From positions 90,860 to 154,859 of the forward strand of contig JBGAPI010000005.1 in assembly GCA_044221335.1 (NCBI GenBank): DNA of 64,000 bases, written 5' to 3'. Shown here in pieces: positions 9,246-22,774 of the stretch (its first letter is position 1; every line of letters starts with the position of its first letter). The notes beneath the pieces were generated by a model. The model did not search any database, had not been told where the DNA came from, and worked only from the letters and a program-made list of their open reading frames with translations. The position numbers and the translations under genes are program-made. This DNA is from JBGAPI01 sp044221335. GTDB taxonomy: Bacteria; Pseudomonadota; Gammaproteobacteria; Xanthomonadales; Ahniellaceae.

Positions 9246-11375
9246 ATGTCCACGACCCTGGCCGTTCCCGTGTTGCCGACCCTCCCGCAGCAGGATAGCC
9301 CGGAGGCGCAGCAGGCTCGCGCCTTCCAGCTGGCGACCGCGCGCACCAACTACAACTACATGAAGAGCTACTTGGATTCGGTGCCGATGTCGGCCGACCT
9401 GCCGGATCCGGAGAAGTTCAGCCTCGACTACGAGGCGCAGGTGCTGAAGGTGTTCGGTCCGATGCTCGTCAACTTCAAGAATGTGGTCGCGATGCTGCTG
9501 CGTCGCGAGCTCGCGAGCGACCTGCCGACGAAGGCGATCGACGATGTGTCCGCCGCGTTCGCGAAGCTGGAGCAGGAGTTCTCGATCCTGCGTCCGTTCC
9601 GCGACGCCAAGGATCTGCACGAATTCTTCAAGGCATTGTCCGAGCTGCCGGCCGCGCTGAAGAACCTCGAGAACCTGCCGAAGGACGTCGAGGCGATGGT
9701 CACCGGCCTCGACAAGATGTTCAAGGAAATGCTGGCGACCGGCGTGACGGCGTTCCTGAAGTCGACGCTGTACGACATGCTCTCGACGCCGCACGGCCGC
9801 CAGTATCTGCAGGCGCAGTCGATCGACGATTACAAGCTGCTGTTCCAGCAGCTGCCACAGCCCGAATCGCTGACCGTCGCGCGCCAGCCGTGGATGGATC
9901 CGGCGATCGCCCCCTGCGACGGCGATTGGTTCTTCGGCTATCTGCAGACCGGCGGCTACAACACGACCCAGCTGCGCGGCGTGGTCGAGACCATGGTGCC
10001 GAACAGCCAGACGGTTGCGCTGCCCGACCTCCTGAAGAAATGTCCGCTGTCGGACGCGATGCTGGCCTCGGTCAGCGGCGACAAGTCCGCGACGCTCGCG
10101 GGCGCCTGCCGCGACGGCCGCCTCTACGTCATCGACTACGCCATGCTGGCCGACGCCAAGACCGAAGCACTGCACGGCGAGCAGCGCTACATCTGCGCGC
10201 CGATCGCGGTGTTCTACTGGAACCCGGACCCGCCGAAGGGCTTCCCGCCCGGCGGCGCGATGCAGCCGATCGCGATCCAGCTCGGCCAGGCCTTCGATGC
10301 CGAGAAGACGCCGATCTTCACCCCGAACGACTGCGCCGGTGCCAACGACCGCAACGGTCTCAAGTGGCGTCTCGCGAAGTACAGCGTCAACGTCTGCGGC
10401 GCGATCCAGCACGAGGCGGTCGCCCACCTCGGCGCCACCCACCTCACGATCGAGCCGATGATCGTCGCGATGCATCGCCAGCTCGCGCAGAGCCATCCGC
10501 TCCACAAGCTGCTGGTTCCGCACTTCCGCTTCACCATCAACATCAACGACGACGCCATCCACAGCCTGATCGTTCCCGGCGGCGTGGTGGCCTGCAACGT
10601 CGGAATCGCGATCGAGTCGAGCCTCGCGCTGGTGAGCGAGGCGCATCGCGACTGGCGCTGGGATGACAACGTCCCTCCGCGGCTGTTCCAGCTGCGCGGC
10701 GTCGACCGTCTCCCGGACTTCCCGTTCCGCGACGACACCCTGCTGCTGTGGGCCGCGATCAAGGACTACGTCGGCAAGTACCTGCGGGTCTACTACCGCA
10801 ACGACCAGGACGTCCGCGACGACACCGAGCTGCAGGGCTTCATCTGGGAACTGACCGCGCCGAAGTACTGCAACATCAAGGGCCTCGGCGGCCTCACCGC
10901 GACCGGCGACGCCGAGCGCCCGTGGCGGATCGAGAGCCTCGACTATCTCACCGAGATGGTCGCGCTGATCCTCTACACCGCCGGCCCGCAGCACGCCTCG
11001 GTGAACTATGCACAGTTCCCGCTGATGTCCTACGTGCCCTCGGTCGGCGGCAGCCTCTACCGCCCGTCTCCGACCCGTTCGACCGTGCTGAACTCGGTGC
11101 AGGACTGCCTGCCCTGGTACCCGCCGCTCGACATCGCCTTGTACGGCGCCACCTTCGAGTTCCTGCTGTCCGCGGTGCAGTACGACCGCTTCGGCACCTA
11201 CGAGCACAACGAGCGCGATCCCTACTTCACCGACCCGCGGGTGACCGATCTCGTCGACGACTTCCAGGACGCGCTGGCGCTGGCCGAGATCGAGATCCGC
11301 AAGCGCAACCACACGCGGCCGATGCCGTATCCGTTTCAGCTGCCGTCGATGATTCCCAACAGCATCTCGATCTGA
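9246..11375 (+). CDS. Bacterial lipoxygenase
   Basis: A 709-residue protein of the iron lipoxygenase family, which inserts O2 into polyunsaturated fatty acids to give hydroperoxides. The iron-site signature is clear: a WRLAKYSVN block leads into HEAVAHLGATHLTIEP with the H-x4-H pair, followed by HPLHKLLVPHFRFTININ. A further histidine lies in GPQHASVNYAQFP, and the chain ends NSISI, so the C-terminal isoleucine that supplies a carboxylate iron ligand is present. No signal peptide or N-terminal PLAT-like domain is evident, so a cytoplasmic location is inferred, unlike the secreted Pseudomonas enzyme. CAAGGA precedes the ATG. Polyunsaturated substrates are uncommon in most bacteria, so the natural substrate is open. 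Confidence 0.93.
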   Translation: MSTTLAVPVLPTLPQQDSPEAQQARAFQLATARTNYNYMKSYLDSVPMSADLPDPEKFSLDYEAQVLKVFGPMLVNFKNVVAMLLRRELASDLPTKAIDDVSAAFAKLEQEFSILRPFRDAKDLHEFFKALSELPAALKNLENLPKDVEAMVTGLDKMFKEMLATGVTAFLKSTLYDMLSTPHGRQYLQAQSIDDYKLLFQQLPQPESLTVARQPWMDPAIAPCDGDWFFGYLQTGGYNTTQLRGVVETMVPNSQTVALPDLLKKCPLSDAMLASVSGDKSATLAGACRDGRLYVIDYAMLADAKTEALHGEQRYICAPIAVFYWNPDPPKGFPPGGAMQPIAIQLGQAFDAEKTPIFTPNDCAGANDRNGLKWRLAKYSVNVCGAIQHEAVAHLGATHLTIEPMIVAMHRQLAQSHPLHKLLVPHFRFTININDDAIHSLIVPGGVVACNVGIAIESSLALVSEAHRDWRWDDNVPPRLFQLRGVDRLPDFPFRDDTLLLWAAIKDYVGKYLRVYYRNDQDVRDDTELQGFIWELTAPKYCNIKGLGGLTATGDAERPWRIESLDYLTEMVALILYTAGPQHASVNYAQFPLMSYVPSVGGSLYRPSPTRSTVLNSVQDCLPWYPPLDIALYGATFEFLLSAVQYDRFGTYEHNERDPYFTDPRVTDLVDDFQDALALAEIEIRKRNHTRPMPYPFQLPSMIPNSISI

Positions 11376-11380
11376 GCTTT

Positions 11381-11606
11381 TGTGGGAGCGGCTGCAGCCG
11401 CGATGGCGAGAGGGTGGGGCGGTGGCGGGCAGTGCCCGCCCTACGGCGCGGCTGCTGTGGGAGCGGCTGCGGCGGCGATGGCGAGAGGGTGGGGCGATGG
11501 CGGGCAGTGCCCGCCCTACGGCGCGGCTTTTGTGGGAGCGGCTTCAGCCGCGATGGCGAGAGGGTGGGGCGGTGGCGGGCAGTGCCCGCCCTACGGCGCT
11601 CCCACA
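11381..11606. repeat. Tandem array, three 75-bp units with REP core
   Basis: Units start at 11381, 11456 and 11531, each opening TGTGGGAGCGGCT and ending in the palindrome GGCGGGCAGTGCCCGCC followed by CTACGGCG. The block ends in GCTCCCACA (11598-11606), the reverse complement of its opening, so the whole array is bounded by short inverted repeats. It fills the gap between convergent genes (lipoxygenase and the GGDEF fusion) and may also act as a bidirectional terminator. A deceptive open frame runs through it. Confidence 0.9.
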
Positions 11607-11610
11607 GACA

Positions 11611-16638
<5,028 letters not shown>

Positions 16639-16786
16639 GCCGCACCTCGTCGTCGACTCCGCGTCCTGCGGCAGTGGGGTCGGCGGTCGCCGATCCCGGG
16701 TCCGCGCGGAGGGTAGCGCCCGGGCATGATTCCTGCACCTGATCGAGTGCAGCGGCGCCGTGGAACGGCGCGGCCCGTTTGCATCA

Positions 16787-19264
16787 TCAGAACCGGAACC
16801 GCACTTCGAGTCCCAGTTCCCTCCCGACCCCCCGCACATACGCGAACGCCCCGCCCGGCGCGAGCGGAATCACCGAGGTGAACACGTTGTACTTGCGGTC
16901 GGTGAGGTTGCGGCCGTAGGCGGCGAGGGACCAGCGCGAGGCCTCCGGGCTGGCCTCGATCCGCGCATCGAGCAGCGAATAGGCCGGCTGCTCGGTCTGG
17001 ACCTCGTTGTCGGAGGCCGTCGTGTGGCGGCCCTTGTAGCCGAAGCGCAGTGCCTCGGAGAGCTTCCAGCCGTTGCGGCTCCAGTGGTGCAGCAGCGCGA
17101 CGTTCGCCTCGAACTTCGGCACGAACGGCGTGCGCTGGCCGGACCAGTCGCACAGCGTCGCGCCGGTGTTTAGCCGCTCGGTGGTGCTGCAGTTCGCGTC
17201 GGGGAAGTGGCGGTACTCGAAGTCGACGTAGGCGGCCTCGGCCTCGGCGCGCCACTCGGGCGTCAGCTGCCAGACCAGTTCGCCTTCCACGCCCTTCGAG
17301 GTCGAACTCGCCGCATTGCCGACGGTGAAGCCGATGCCGCCGTCGAACACCGAGACCTGCAGGTCGTCGTAGCGGCCGTAGAAGGCGGCGAGATTGAGGC
17401 GCACGTTCGACCAGTCGCGCTTCATTCCGACTTCGATCACCCGCGCGCTCTCGTCGCCGTACTCGGCGCGATCGCGGTCGCCACCCTCGTACTCGAAGTC
17501 GAAGCCGCCGGCCTTGGCGCCGTTCGACACCCGGGCGTAGTACAGCAGCGCAGGATCGGCCTGCCATGCGAGGCTCGCTTCCAGCATCGGATGATGCTCC
17601 CGGCGCGACAGCCCGCTGAAGTCGTGCGGCACGCCGACGCCGGCGGAGACGATCTGGTAGCCGAGCAGGTTGTTCGGCGCCAGGATCGGATTGACCACGC
17701 TGCCGTCGGGCAGGTGCAGCACGTAGTGGGTCGGGTCGGCGAGATAGGCCGGCGTCGTCAGCAGGATCGGTGCCAGTTGCGGCGACAGCCAGCGCACGTC
17801 GACCAGCGCGCCGATGCCGTCGACCTGGTCGATGCCGGCGCCGCGCACGGCCTGCTCGGCGGACTTGCGGATGACCGCGTAGCGCATTCCGAGGCCGGCG
17901 GTCAGGGTGTCGGACAGCTTCCAGTCGACATGGCCGAACAGTGCCGCCTGGTCGGTGTCCTGGTCGAGCAGGATGTGGCGGTCGAACGGCGACAGCAGCG
18001 TGCCGGCCAGCGCCGGGCTGATGCCGAAGGCCGGGGCGACCAGCGCGGGCAGGTTGAAGTCGGACAGATAGTCGTTGCGGAAATGGTCCGACTGCAGGTA
18101 CAGGCCGCCGAGCCAGGCGACGTCCGGACCCGCCTCGCCGGAGAGCCGCAGCTCCTCGGACCACTGCCGGTAGCGCTCGTCCTGGTAGACGTTGATCAGC
18201 GTCGCCGGCGTGAGGTCGACGTCGGCCGACTGCCGGTATTCGTAGTGGCTGTAGCCGGTGACCGAGGTCAGCGTCCAGTCGTCGCCGCGGTACTCGACCT
18301 GGACCATGGCCTCGTCGTTGTCGGTGTCGAGGAACGCGCTCTGGTACTTGAACGGAGCGCCGTTGCCGATGTTCAGGCGGCCGTCGTTGAAGCCGCTGAA
18401 CGGCGAATTCGGGAACGGATTGCCCTGGCCGTCGACGTGCTTGTAGACATCGAAGATGTGGCCGAGGCGATCGTAGCGGCCGTGGTCGATGCGGGCGTTC
18501 ACCGCGATCACGTCGGAGGGCAGCCAGGTGCCGGCGAGGCGGAACGCGAGGTCGTGGTTGCGCGGCTCGGAACGGCCATCCGCATCGTTCGGCGACAGCC
18601 CGCGCTCCTGGTCGAGCCAGGTGCCGGACAGCCGCAGCGCCAGCGCATCGCTCACCGGCAGGTCGACGCCGCCGCTGACCCGGGTGGCGCGATATTCGGT
18701 CTCGTAGCCGACCGTGAGGTCGCCGTCGTGGTCGAAGCGCGCGCGGCGGGTCACCGCGCTGATCGCGCCGCCGATCGAGCTGTTGCCGTGCAGCGCGACC
18801 TGCGGGCCCTTCAAGACCTCGACCCGCTCGAGATCGAACAGCCCGAGGTGCTGCTCGTTCATCCGGCCGCGGTAGATGCCGTCGACGTAGACACCGACGG
18901 CCTGCTCGAAGGCGTTGTTGTCGCCGGAGTTGACGCCGCGCAGGGTCAGTCGCGAGGTGATCGCGAGATCGCCCTGCTGCATCCCGGGCACGGCGGCGGC
19001 GAGGTCGTCGAGCTTGTCGATCCCGCGCTCGGCGAGTTCACGGCCGTCGAGGCTGATCACCGCCATCGGCACCTGCTGCAGCAGCTCGGTGCGCTTTCGC
19101 GCCGTCACCACCACGGCGCCGAGGACGGTCTCGTCGGATGTCGCTGCCGCGTCGGCGGGCGTCGCGGCCTGGCCCGTCGGATCGCCGGAATCGGTGTCCA
19201 TCGCCGCATGGGCGGCGGAGGGCAGGGCGGCAATACCGAACAGCAAGGCGAACAGCGACTTCAT
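16787..19264 (-). CDS. TonB-dependent outer membrane receptor
   Basis: 825 residues from ATG 19264, chosen because it opens a clean signal peptide (MKSLFALLFGIAALPSAAHA) and has GGAG about ten bases upstream; the longer frame to 19465 lacks export features. A plug domain follows (ETVLGAVVVTARKR TonB-box region, RLTLRGVNSGDNNAFE, YVDGIYRGRM, VEVLKGPQVALHGNSSIGG), then a 22-strand-type barrel ending GLEVRFRF with the terminal phenylalanine used for outer-membrane assembly. It imports a ligand across the outer membrane using TonB energy; the substrate cannot be read from the sequence. No TonB, siderophore or sugar gene lies beside it, and no SusD-like partner is seen. No Fur box was recognised in the 264 bp upstream. 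Confidence 0.93.
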   Translation of the reverse strand: MKSLFALLFGIAALPSAAHAAMDTDSGDPTGQAATPADAAATSDETVLGAVVVTARKRTELLQQVPMAVISLDGRELAERGIDKLDDLAAAVPGMQQGDLAITSRLTLRGVNSGDNNAFEQAVGVYVDGIYRGRMNEQHLGLFDLERVEVLKGPQVALHGNSSIGGAISAVTRRARFDHDGDLTVGYETEYRATRVSGGVDLPVSDALALRLSGTWLDQERGLSPNDADGRSEPRNHDLAFRLAGTWLPSDVIAVNARIDHGRYDRLGHIFDVYKHVDGQGNPFPNSPFSGFNDGRLNIGNGAPFKYQSAFLDTDNDEAMVQVEYRGDDWTLTSVTGYSHYEYRQSADVDLTPATLINVYQDERYRQWSEELRLSGEAGPDVAWLGGLYLQSDHFRNDYLSDFNLPALVAPAFGISPALAGTLLSPFDRHILLDQDTDQAALFGHVDWKLSDTLTAGLGMRYAVIRKSAEQAVRGAGIDQVDGIGALVDVRWLSPQLAPILLTTPAYLADPTHYVLHLPDGSVVNPILAPNNLLGYQIVSAGVGVPHDFSGLSRREHHPMLEASLAWQADPALLYYARVSNGAKAGGFDFEYEGGDRDRAEYGDESARVIEVGMKRDWSNVRLNLAAFYGRYDDLQVSVFDGGIGFTVGNAASSTSKGVEGELVWQLTPEWRAEAEAAYVDFEYRHFPDANCSTTERLNTGATLCDWSGQRTPFVPKFEANVALLHHWSRNGWKLSEALRFGYKGRHTTASDNEVQTEQPAYSLLDARIEASPEASRWSLAAYGRNLTDRKYNVFTSVIPLAPGGAFAYVRGVGRELGLEVRFRF

Positions 19265-19426
19265 CGACGCGCGACTCCATGGAATTCGCGATCGACGATA
19301 CAGGATTGATTCGAGGCGGCAATGAAACAACCCTTGCGGGCTTGGTCCCTGCCCGACACCGCGCGAACGTCTCGCGTCGGCGCACAGGGCGCGCCCCGCG
19401 AAACCGAGAGCTGGCCGGGTCCCCCG

Positions 19427-19474
19427 CTCCCCCGCTTGCGGGGGAGGTCGGAATGGTCGGCGCATGCGCCGACC
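19427..19474. repeat. Paired palindromes upstream of the receptor gene
   Basis: Two adjacent inverted repeats: CTCCCCCGC-TT-GCGGGGGAG (19427-19446) and the perfect 20-bp palindrome GGTCGGCGCATGCGCCGACC (19455-19474). They sit between the M56 gene's stop and the receptor's start, in a CCCTCACCCC-rich repeat style common in this lineage. They may terminate the M56 transcript. Confidence 0.6.
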
Positions 19475-19528
19475 GGATGAACGCCAGCACGATGGGTGCT
19501 GGCCGGGGCGAGGGTCGGGGTGAGGGGC

Positions 19529-21820
19529 TCAGAGCACCGCGAGTCGATCGAGCGCCTTCTCCGCCTGCCCGCGCTGGTAGTCGCCGAGCCGCCGCGCCAC
19601 CCGGCGGTAGTGCTCGATCAGCGCGCTGTCTCCCGGCATCCGCTTCGCGATCGCCTGCAGCAGCGTGCCGCACTCGTAGTCCGACTTGATGTTGTCGGCC
19701 GCGTCCAGCAGCGCGTGGTAGCCGCTGGCGTCGGGCTCGGCGGACTTCAGCAGCTCGGTGATCGCCTCGCGCTGCTCATAGTCGGAGTGGATCGTCGCGG
19801 TCGCCTTGGCATAGGCGATGGCGAGCTCGGGTGACTTGCCGACATGGCGCGCCAGCCCCGACAGCGCGGTGCGCGACTCGTAGTCCGAATGCAGGTCGGT
19901 GCAGGCCTTGATCGCCGCGGCGACCGCGGCCGCCGGCAGCTCGCGCCGCTTCGACAGCGCCTCGATCGACTGGCGCGCCTCGTAGTCGGAATGGAATGCG
20001 CCCACCGCCTTCGCCCAGGCCGCGATGCTGCTCTCGTCGAGCGCCAGCGTCGGGGTCAGCGCGGTCAGCACTTCGCGGCGCTCGTAGTCGCCGTGGAAGT
20101 CGACCAGCGTGGCCAGGATCGCCGCCTTGTGTGTCGGGCCCAGCGGCTGCTTCTCGATCAGGGCGGTCAGCGCCTCGCGCCGTTCGTAGTCGCCAGTGCC
20201 TTGGCCGATCGCGGCGATCAGGCGATCGAGCTGACCCGCGTCGAAGGTGCCGCGCGCGGCCGCCGCGACCACGTACATGCGGCGGGCGTAGTCACCCTTG
20301 ATCACCGCGATCTCCGCCACCAGCGCGTCCTTGCCGCCGCGCTTCTCGATCCGCGCGACCCGCGCGTCGACGTCGATCGCGGTCTCGCGCAGCAGCGTCG
20401 GCAGGATGTAGGCCATGAACTTGCGGCCCTCCGGCTCGAACGGCTGGGACGTGCCGTCGACGGAGAACGCGCGGGTGATGCCGTTGTCGCCATGCTCGAA
20501 GTCGACGCGGCGGGTGTGGCCGTCGGCGGTCAGCTCGACGTATCCGCTGCGGCTCAGCGACGCGAGATCGTCCTCGGTCGCGTTGAACTCGTAGTCGCCC
20601 TTGAAGCGCGCCTTCAGCCGGCCGACCTCGGAGTCGATCGACACTTCCATCGCCTTGCCGAACCAGCCGGCGTCGATGCTGATGCTGCTGTGCTCGCCGG
20701 CGATGGCGTCGGTCTCGAACACCAGGGTCGGCAGTGCCAGCAGCGCTGTCAGCGCGGCGGCGGAGAGGGCGCGGGCAAGGGTATTGCGGATCGGTTGACG
20801 CATGGGGACGGGCTCCAGCAGGGATTGGACGCGCAGCAGCAGCGGCGAGCCGCGGCCGGCCATGGCCGCGGCGAGCTCGCTGCGGCGGGAAGTGAGGTGC
20901 TCGCCGCAGGCGACCAGGCACTCGGCCAGCGCGCGCGGATCGGCGCCGGCCTCGGCGGCCCAGCGGTCGCAGGCGAGCTCGGCCAGCGCATCGAGGCGCG
21001 CGCTGGCGATGCGGTTCAGGGGTTGCAGGAACAGCGCGCGGCGGACCGCCGCGGCGGCCAGGCGCCAGCCGAGGTCGCCGCGTGCGAGGTGCGCGACCTC
21101 GTGCGCCAGCAGCGCTCGGTGCTGGCGGCGATCGAGCGTCTCCAGCGTCCATTCGGGCAGGCAGATGGTCGCCGCCGGCAGCGCCTCGGGACTGTCGATC
21201 GCGGCGCTGCGCGCGAGCCGCGGCACGGCGATGCCGGCGCGCTCCGCGATCGCCGCGAGTTCGCCGGCCAGGCGACGGTCGCGCAGGGTCGGCAGCCGGA
21301 TCGAACGTCGCCGGAGCAGCCACCACTGCGCCGCCAAGGCGAGCGCGAGCGTGGCAGCGATGGCGAGCCAGGCGCTGCCGAGCCAGCGGAAGGACTGCAG
21401 GTGCGGCAGGGCGACGGTGTTCGCCACGATGGGCTCCATCGCCGCCGTGCCGGCGCTCGCGCCTCCCGCGACCGCAGCAGGGGATTCCTCATGGAGGTGG
21501 AGCCCGGTCGCGTCGACGACGCGGGTCGTGGGCGTTTCGCCCTCGGCGGGGGGCGCCGCGCTCTCTCCGCGCTCTGCGCCCGGTGGCGCACTCGCGGCGA
21601 CGATCGCGGGGCTCGCCGGCATCGGCGACGCCGGTCCGGCGACGAACGCCATCTGCAGGCTCGCCGTCGCCAGGCCACCGAACAGTGCCACCCGCCAGAC
21701 GAACTCGCGTGCCGCGAGGTCGCCGGCGAGCCTGAGGCGCTCGATCAGCAGCGCCGCGACGATCAGGAGGCTGCTGTGGATGAAATAGGTGATCAGCCAG
21801 CGGACCAGGACTTCGCTCAT
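19529..21820 (-). CDS. M56 (BlaR1/MecR1-like) membrane metallopeptidase with eight 34-residue repeats
   Basis: 763 residues. The N-terminus has several membrane helices (LITYFIHSSLLIVAALLIE; later AIAATLALALAAQWWLL). The cytoplasmic zinc peptidase has ALLAHEVAHLARGD near residue 240 (HExxH) and ELACDRWAAE downstream, as in M56 enzymes. A further helix near 345-360 leads to a soluble C-terminal half. From about residue 510 the C-terminus carries eight repeats with a DYExRxxLxxL core, spaced by 102 nt almost without exception, in place of a penicillin-binding sensor domain. Its ATG overlaps the stop of the blaI-like gene (ATGA), so the two are co-translated. By family analogy it cleaves or inactivates the repressor on a signal; that signal is probably not a beta-lactam. 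Confidence 0.9.
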   Translation of the reverse strand: MSEVLVRWLITYFIHSSLLIVAALLIERLRLAGDLAAREFVWRVALFGGLATASLQMAFVAGPASPMPASPAIVAASAPPGAERGESAAPPAEGETPTTRVVDATGLHLHEESPAAVAGGASAGTAAMEPIVANTVALPHLQSFRWLGSAWLAIAATLALALAAQWWLLRRRSIRLPTLRDRRLAGELAAIAERAGIAVPRLARSAAIDSPEALPAATICLPEWTLETLDRRQHRALLAHEVAHLARGDLGWRLAAAAVRRALFLQPLNRIASARLDALAELACDRWAAEAGADPRALAECLVACGEHLTSRRSELAAAMAGRGSPLLLRVQSLLEPVPMRQPIRNTLARALSAAALTALLALPTLVFETDAIAGEHSSISIDAGWFGKAMEVSIDSEVGRLKARFKGDYEFNATEDDLASLSRSGYVELTADGHTRRVDFEHGDNGITRAFSVDGTSQPFEPEGRKFMAYILPTLLRETAIDVDARVARIEKRGGKDALVAEIAVIKGDYARRMYVVAAAARGTFDAGQLDRLIAAIGQGTGDYERREALTALIEKQPLGPTHKAAILATLVDFHGDYERREVLTALTPTLALDESSIAAWAKAVGAFHSDYEARQSIEALSKRRELPAAAVAAAIKACTDLHSDYESRTALSGLARHVGKSPELAIAYAKATATIHSDYEQREAITELLKSAEPDASGYHALLDAADNIKSDYECGTLLQAIAKRMPGDSALIEHYRRVARRLGDYQRGQAEKALDRLAVL

Positions 21821-22200
21821 GGGCGTTCTCCCTGCTTCAACAGCCGGCGCATCGCCTCGAGGTCAGAGGGCTCGACCTCGTCCTCCCGCACCAGGTGCGC
21901 CAGCAGCGCGCGGCTGTCGCCGCCGAACAGGCTCGCCACCAGCTCACCGACCATCGAGCGGCGTACCTGGTCCTCGCTGACCCGGGCCTTGTAGGACAGC
22001 TGCCGACCGTCGCGGCGGGATGCGACGACCCCCCGCTTCTCCAGCCGCGACAGCAGCGTCGCCACGGTGGTGTGGGCCAGCCCGCGCGCGTCGGCCAGCG
22101 CGGCCGCCACGTCCGGCGTCGCCACCTCGCCGCGCTGCCACAGCACGCGCATCACGTCGAGCTGCAGGTCGGACAGCACCACCGGCTTCTTCTTCGTCAT
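21817..22200 (-). CDS. BlaI/MecI-family transcriptional repressor
   Basis: 127 residues with the BlaI winged-helix pattern: LSDLQLDVMRVLWQRGEVAT, then TTVATLLSRLEKRGVV as the recognition region, and a C-terminal dimerisation helix with VGELVASLFGGD. Family members repress their own operon and are inactivated by the M56 partner, here encoded directly downstream with a four-base overlap. Two TACA-N2-TGTA-type operators lie 14-37 bp before the start codon (separate entry), supporting autoregulation. It resembles the BlaI-M56 pairs widespread in bacteria that control envelope or stress genes unrelated to beta-lactamase; no beta-lactamase is encoded in the window. Confidence 0.93.
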   Translation of the reverse strand: MTKKKPVVLSDLQLDVMRVLWQRGEVATPDVAAALADARGLAHTTVATLLSRLEKRGVVASRRDGRQLSYKARVSEDQVRRSMVGELVASLFGGDSRALLAHLVREDEVEPSDLEAMRRLLKQGERP

Positions 22201-22213
22201 CGGGTCTATCTTC

Positions 22214-22239
22214 TACAGGTGTCGTACTACAACTGTAGT
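22214..22239 (-). promoter_or_regulatory. Tandem BlaI-type operators upstream of the repressor gene
   Basis: The site at 22228-22237 reads TACAACTGTA, a perfect TACA-N2-TGTA core with arms extending to ACTACA/TGTAGT (22226-22239). A second copy at 22214-22223, TACAGGTGTC, has one mismatch. Their centres are 14 bp apart. The TACA/TGTA core is the known BlaI/MecI operator signature, and the position fits autorepression. Confidence 0.75.
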
Positions 22240-22325
22240 CGAAGTTCCTGGCGTGACCATGGGACGGAAGTCATGTGCTGGCGGTGCGGGTGGCGAGAGT
22301 GGCGACTCGGACGATGTCGAGGGTC

Positions 22326-22349
22326 GAGGGCTGAGGGCTGAGGGGTGAG
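22326..22349. repeat. Heptanucleotide tandem repeat (GAGGGCT)
   Basis: Three units plus a partial of GAGGGCT/GAGGGGT between the blaI operator region and the tRNA promoter. The same 7-bp family recurs around the Entner-Doudoroff genes. Confidence 0.7.
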
Positions 22350-22432
22350 AAAGCCGCGGGCATCGCGGGCGTCGCAGGATGTGCCAAGGCGCACGTGGCG
22401 CCTGCAATGGCGGCGCGGCAAATCGACACTCT

Positions 22433-22461
22433 TGACTCCGACCGACACCCCCGCTCTAATA
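22433..22461 (+). promoter_or_regulatory. Sigma-70 promoter for tRNA-Phe
   Basis: TTGACT (22433-22438) and TCTAAT (22456-22461) are separated by 17 bp, each one mismatch from consensus. Transcription would start near 22468, about 53 bp before the tRNA. It is the best sigma-70 match noticed in the window. Confidence 0.7.
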
Positions 22462-22520
22462 CGCGGCTCTTCGGCCCCGCCGAAGCCGCCGCCGGCTACG
22501 CCCGGCGTGCATCCCACCCT

Positions 22521-22596
22521 GGCCGGGTAGCTCAGTTGGTAGAGCAGGGGATTGAAAATCCCCGTGTCGGCGGTTCGATTCCGTCCCCGGCCACCA
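22521..22596 (+). tRNA. tRNA-Phe (anticodon GAA)
   Basis: A 76-base cloverleaf. The acceptor stem GGCCGGG pairs with CCCGGCC, A is the discriminator and CCA is encoded. The D-loop region is TAGCTCAGTTGGTAGAGC, the anticodon stem GGGGA/TCCCC with loop TTGAAAA places GAA at 22554-22556, and the T-loop is GGTTCGATTCC. It stands alone. No duplicate of its 3' end was found in the window, so it does not mark an integrated island here. Confidence 0.97.
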
Positions 22597-22737
22597 TCTC
22601 GCTGTCGTATTCCAGTACCTCCTGCCGAGCAATCTGCCGCGCCGCAGTTCGCTTGCTTTCGCACGCGGCTGGGGGCAGGACGCAGCGCGTTGCCGTCGGC
22701 ACCCGGGCGGCGCAAGGGAACTCCCGCGAAGCGGCGT

Positions 22738-22743
22738 TATAGT
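22738..22743 (+). promoter_or_regulatory. Possible -10 element for the yeh-type operon
   Basis: TATAGT, one mismatch from TATAAT, lies 32 bp before the GTG start of the first operon gene. No good -35 hexamer is seen at the right distance, so this is tentative. Confidence 0.3.
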
Positions 22744-22774
22744 CCCGTGCTTTCCAACTCGCGCGGGACGGGTC

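Noticed and set aside
8942..9363. Small open frames around the 100-bp hairpin elements (HCERSEAI, RCARND phrases), also near 35213, 53299 and 56193
   Set aside because: These peptides are conceptual translations of the inverted repeat and are frame artefacts.
16639..16839. N-terminal extension of the kinase-GGDEF protein to the ATG at 16839
   Set aside because: It overlaps the receptor gene's 3' end, has no kinase homology and no ribosome site. TTG 16638 with GACGAGG is more plausible.
17207..19309. 700-codon plus-strand frame opposite the TonB-dependent receptor
   Set aside because: The receptor has signal peptide, plug and terminal phenylalanine; the opposite frame has only biased composition.
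22521..22774. tRNA-Phe as the attachment site of an island carrying the yeh-type operon
   Set aside because: No integrase is present and I found no second copy of the tRNA 3' end in the window. Composition and repeats are continuous on both sides.
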